From Chthonomonadales bacterium (GTDB lineage Bacteria > Armatimonadota > Chthonomonadetes > Chthonomonadales > CAJBBX01), in contig JABWBA010000019.1 in NCBI GenBank assembly GCA_013360745.1, positions 1-46,487 of the forward strand: DNA of 46,487 bases. Reading direction: 5' to 3'. Both the position numbers and the translations under genes were made by a program. Numbering within the stretch: position 1 is the first letter of the stretch; each line of letters opens with the position of its first letter. Positions 44,094 through 46,487 of this stretch are shown here, one piece after another. The notes beneath the pieces were generated by a model. That model saw only the letters and a program-made list of their open reading frames with translations, was not told the origin of the DNA and made no database searches.

Positions 44094-44492
44094 CTACGAC
44101 CGATGGAGGCGCCCCCGTATCACCACCTGGTACTCCAATACGTCGAAGTCCGTCAGTTCATCGACACCGACAACATGCAGGGCGTCCCAGGGCACATCGT
44201 GGATGACCCCCGTCTCTTCGTCGATCATATGGTGATGGGGCTCTGAGCGGAGGTCGTAGACCGTTGTGCCCTCTCGCAGCGTCCGCTTGTGGACGACGCC
44301 ATGATCCGCGAACAGAGCCAGCGCGTTGTAGACCGTGGCTCGGGAGATCGTCGGGTACGTCTGTCGTACGGCGTGCAGTACCTCATCCGCAGTCGGATGC
44401 CCCTCCATGGTGCGGAGGCGTTCTGCGACGGCCACGCGCTGTGCCGTGGGATGGATGCCCGCATCACGCAGTTGTTGAATCGCTTTGACCAT
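44094..44492 (-). CDS. Fur-family peroxide regulator (PerR-like) without cysteines
   Basis: A 132-residue DNA-binding repressor. The winged-helix domain reads LRDAGIHPTAQRVAVAERL, GHPTADEVLHAVRQ (H32 matches a PerR metal ligand) and TISRATVYNALALF. The dimer/metal half has EPHHHMIDEETGVIHDVP, where typical members have CxxC at the DEET position. No cysteine occurs in the whole protein, so the structural Cys4-zinc site is missing. Such proteins use a metal-bound histidine/aspartate site to sense peroxide. The katA gene lies 130 bases downstream on the same strand with the palindrome between them, so katA is the likely target. Confidence 0.88.
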   Translation of the reverse strand: MVKAIQQLRDAGIHPTAQRVAVAERLRTMEGHPTADEVLHAVRQTYPTISRATVYNALALFADHGVVHKRTLREGTTVYDLRSEPHHHMIDEETGVIHDVPWDALHVVGVDELTDFDVLEYQVVIRGRLHRS

Positions 44493-44541
44493 ACTGTGAT
44501 CTCATCCCGACCTGTGTATCGGCGCCGTCCCGGTCTCGGCA

Positions 44542-44549
44542 ATTCTACC
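44542..44549 (-). promoter_or_regulatory. Candidate -10 element GGTAGAAT for the PerR-like gene
   Basis: Minus-strand GGTAGAAT ends 49 bases before the regulator start and fits the shared GGTANN(A/C)T motif. No second TTTAGA palindrome is seen here, so autoregulation is not evident. Confidence 0.4.
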
Positions 44550-44660
44550 ACCGCACACGGCACGGATCATCGGCCGGCGGCGCACCTGGAACCCGGCCGG
44601 GACGTCGGCTTCCGTCTGCCAGGCCGCGACGGCGGACTCCGGGGTTGTCCCGAAGCGTAG

Positions 44661-44668
44661 GGTACGAT
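44661..44668 (+). promoter_or_regulatory. Candidate -10 element GGTACGAT for the DUF1015 gene
   Basis: GGTACGAT ends 39 bases before the TTG start at 44708 and fits the shared motif. A TTGTCC at 44645 is too close to serve as a -35. Confidence 0.4.
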
Positions 44669-44707
44669 GCCTTAGAACGGGCTCTTGGGCGTCACCGGGA
44701 GGAGACA

Positions 44708-45979
44708 TTGGCCGATATCGCACCCTTTTATGGCATCCGCTTCGATCCTGCAAGGCTCGATGATCTATCGCGAGTCGTGGCCCCGCCGTATGACGTGATC
44801 AGCAGCGAGGAACAGTCCGCGCTGTACGCCTCGAGCCCGTGCAATATCGTGCGGATCATCCTCAATCGACCGGAGGCGGGGGACGGGCCGACGGATCGAC
44901 ACGAGCGCGCAGCCCGCGAGATGCAGCGGCTCCTCGATGCAGGCGTTCTGGTTGAAGACCGGGAGTCCGCCCTCTATCTCTATCGTCAGGAGTTCACCGC
45001 GCCGCTGGACGGGCGCCGGCTCGAACGGTGGGGTGTCGTTGCGGCCCTGCGGCTGGCGCCCTACAGCGATGGAATCGTGCTGCCGCATGAGTTCACACGC
45101 GGGCGGGCTCTGGAGGATCGACTTGAGCTGATGCGCACGACCCGGGCAAACACCGAGCCGATCATGCTCCTGTACGAAGACCCGGGGCTCACGGGGATGC
45201 GGGGCCTGCGCGACGCGATCGCGGGGACGCCCCCGCTCCTGACGGCCACGGTGGAAGGCGATCTCCATCAGGTCTGGGCGCTGGCCGACGGTCCTGTCGT
45301 TCGGGCGTTTGCGACATCGTTTCAGGACCGCCCCGTCTGGATCGCCGACGGCCACCATCGATATGAGACCGCGCTGACCTATCGCGATGAGCTCGCCTCT
45401 GCCGGTCGACCCATCCTCGGCGCGGATCGCCTCCTCGTGACCCTGCTGCCGTTTGAGGATCCGGGGATCGTCGTGCTGCCGACGCATCGGATGGTGACCG
45501 GACTGGGAGCTCTCGCCATCGAAACCCTCGAGGCCGATCTGGACCGATACTTCCACCGCGCGCCCGTAGCGTCGGAGGACGTGCCGGGCCGATTGGCATC
45601 GATGCGAAGCGTGGACGGATCTTTCCTCGTCGCAGGTGCGAACGGTGTCGCTCACTGCAGCCTGAAGGACGCCGAGACCATGACGGCCCGAGCGGCGGAC
45701 CGGGGTCGCGCATGGCGCGAACTCGATGTATCGATCCTGCAGACGCTGATCCTCGATCCAATGGCGGCCCTCGGAGGATCGGTCTCCTATACGAGACACC
45801 TGGACGAAGCCCTGCAGGCTCCCGGCTCCGGTGCGGGCGCCGTATCGTTCCTTCTCGGAGCCCCTTCGGCCCGCGATCTGCGCGCGGTTGCCGCTGAGGG
45901 CGATCGAATGCCGCCGAAGTCGACCTACTTTGAGCCCAAGCTCTGGAGCGGCCTCCTCATGCGCCGTCTGGACCGGTGA
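44708..45979 (+). CDS. DUF1015 family protein
   Basis: A 423-residue cytoplasmic protein of a widespread family with no firmly known function. The TTG at 44708 follows GGGAGG at five bases and places IAPFYGIRFDP at the usual N-terminus; the frame from 44645 is an extension. Landmarks are RVVAPPYDVIS, SPCNIVRIILNRPE, YLYRQEFT, GIVLPHEFT and the diagnostic WIADGHHRYETAL. The C-terminal part ends with GDRMPPKSTYFEPKLWSGL, also typical. The length is normal for the family. The small zinc-ribbon gene overlaps its stop (GTGA), suggesting joint translation. Confidence 0.9.
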   Translation: MADIAPFYGIRFDPARLDDLSRVVAPPYDVISSEEQSALYASSPCNIVRIILNRPEAGDGPTDRHERAAREMQRLLDAGVLVEDRESALYLYRQEFTAPLDGRRLERWGVVAALRLAPYSDGIVLPHEFTRGRALEDRLELMRTTRANTEPIMLLYEDPGLTGMRGLRDAIAGTPPLLTATVEGDLHQVWALADGPVVRAFATSFQDRPVWIADGHHRYETALTYRDELASAGRPILGADRLLVTLLPFEDPGIVVLPTHRMVTGLGALAIETLEADLDRYFHRAPVASEDVPGRLASMRSVDGSFLVAGANGVAHCSLKDAETMTARAADRGRAWRELDVSILQTLILDPMAALGGSVSYTRHLDEALQAPGSGAGAVSFLLGAPSARDLRAVAAEGDRMPPKSTYFEPKLWSGLLMRRLDR

Positions 45980-46176
45980 AACGCCCCGACGAGCCGACGA
46001 GCTGTCAGCACTGCGGGGCGCTGACGTTTCCCGACGCCCGGCACTGCGCCCGGTGCGGTCGGTTCCCGATCAAACTCCATCAATGCCCGATATGCCGGAC
46101 CATCGCCGGCATCGAGGAAGAATACTGCCCGAAGTGCGGGCGGATGTTCGAGCCGGGGGGCGATCTATTCTCCTAG
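45976..46176 (+). CDS. Small double zinc-ribbon protein
   Basis: A 66-residue protein starting at a GTG (45976-45978) that overlaps the DUF1015 stop. Four CxxC knuckles (CQHC, CARC, CPIC, CPKC) form two zinc ribbons that occupy most of the protein. There is no signal peptide or membrane helix. Such proteins may bind nucleic acid or partner proteins; no function can be assigned. The tight overlap with DUF1015 is the only hint at a shared role. Confidence 0.75.
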   Translation: MKRPDEPTSCQHCGALTFPDARHCARCGRFPIKLHQCPICRTIAGIEEEYCPKCGRMFEPGGDLFS

Positions 46177-46207
46177 CGGCCGAAGCCGACGGTGGACGCC
46201 GTGCTGA

Positions 46208-46487
46208 TCACGGGCTGTCGAAACCGCCCATGCCGCCGCCCCTCGTCGCTGCGCCGCGCACTCCCTGAAGCAGCGCGAACAGGAGCTCGCGCGTCCCGAT
46301 CCCGATCACCGCCATCACCATGAGGTGCAGGACCAGCGAGATGCAGCTCCAGAGCACGCAGGCCCGGCCGACCTCGGCGCGGCGTTCATCGTCGAGCATC
46401 AGGAAGATGAGCCCGACCGGCAGTCCGATGTACGGCAGGAGCAGGCCCAGCCAGACCGCGGCCCGTATGGCCCCGGGCGAGGCGTAG
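46208..46487 (-). CDS. Membrane protein, C-terminal part (cut by window edge)
   Basis: The minus-strand frame is open from the right edge to a TGA at 46208-46210, giving at least 92 residues. Two hydrophobic segments are seen, AAVWLGLLLPYIGLPVGLIF and VLWSCISLVLHLMVMAVIGI, joined by a charged loop LDDERRAEVGR. The tail is glycine-rich (GAATRGGGMGGFDSP). An internal ATG at 46399 would start inside the first helix, so the true start is outside the window. The function is unknown; a small integral membrane protein is all that can be supported. Confidence 0.6.
   Translation of the reverse strand, partial: YASPGAIRAAVWLGLLLPYIGLPVGLIFLMLDDERRAEVGRACVLWSCISLVLHLMVMAVIGIGTRELLFALLQGVRGAATRGGGMGGFDSP

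Overview
The window is high-GC bacterial DNA, densely coding, with no rRNA, tRNA, CRISPR array, transposase or phage gene that I could find. The best lineage clue is the type IV prepilin-like gene at 30224-31033. Its N-terminus reads [16 protein letters not shown] followed by a KQLG/YVQDYDE stretch, and it has a C-terminal H-X9-DG motif. This combination is very common in Armatimonadota (less exactly in Planctomycetota). Many Tat-signal oxidoreductases, URO-D-like proteins, a DUF6259 protein and mono- and multiheme cytochromes fit a free-living glycan-degrading heterotroph of that kind. The lineage is an inference from these features only.

Layout. (1) 1-2307, minus strand: start of a Tat-exported protein cut by the window edge, a ThuA/sugar-isomerase-like fusion, and a small c-type cytochrome. 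(2) 2527-11785, plus strand: an apparent long operon with a Tat-exported GH5 hydrolase, a sugar ABC importer (binding protein and two permeases, no ATPase), a URO-D-like protein, a DUF1573 protein, a degenerate metallophosphatase fused to a tetraheme domain, and coaBC. Several junctions are ATGA or TGATG overlaps. (3) 11697-20189: a GIY-YIG/DUF123 protein, two Tat-exported Gfo/Idh/MocA proteins, ApbE, a membrane-anchored parvulin, a PQQ-type propeller protein and an M3 peptidase. (4) 20285-30026: a zinc/cobalt/cadmium module with a cysteine-rich exported leader protein, CzcC, CzcB, CzcA, a convergent ZIP transporter and a divergent ZntA-type ATPase. (5) 30224-33821: prepilin, GT4 glycosyltransferase and an exported clan GH-A hydrolase. 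(6) 42335 down to 33827, minus strand: a four-gene operon with a predicted (alpha/alpha)6 protein, an FAD oxidoreductase, a 1400-residue exported protein built from two copies of a DUF6259-like module, and a second URO-D-like protein. (7) 42530-44492, minus strand: catalase and a cysteine-free PerR/Fur regulator with a perfect palindrome between them. (8) 44708-46487: DUF1015, a small zinc-ribbon protein, and a membrane protein running off the right edge.

How they work together. Regions 2, 5 and 6 look like glycan capture and breakdown. URO-D-like proteins that match neither HemE nor the corrinoid methyltransferases occur in both region 2 and region 6, which makes them the best candidates for an undescribed step in sugar metabolism. 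Region 4 is a self-contained zinc-type metal homeostasis island. Region 7 is a peroxide-response pair. The most unusual single objects are the duplicated DUF6259 protein, the FAD oxidoreductase with no AUG/GUG/UUG start before its Rossmann motif, and the metallophosphatase-like cytochrome that has lost its metal ligands. A shared GGTANN(A/C)T motif lies upstream of at least seven transcription units.
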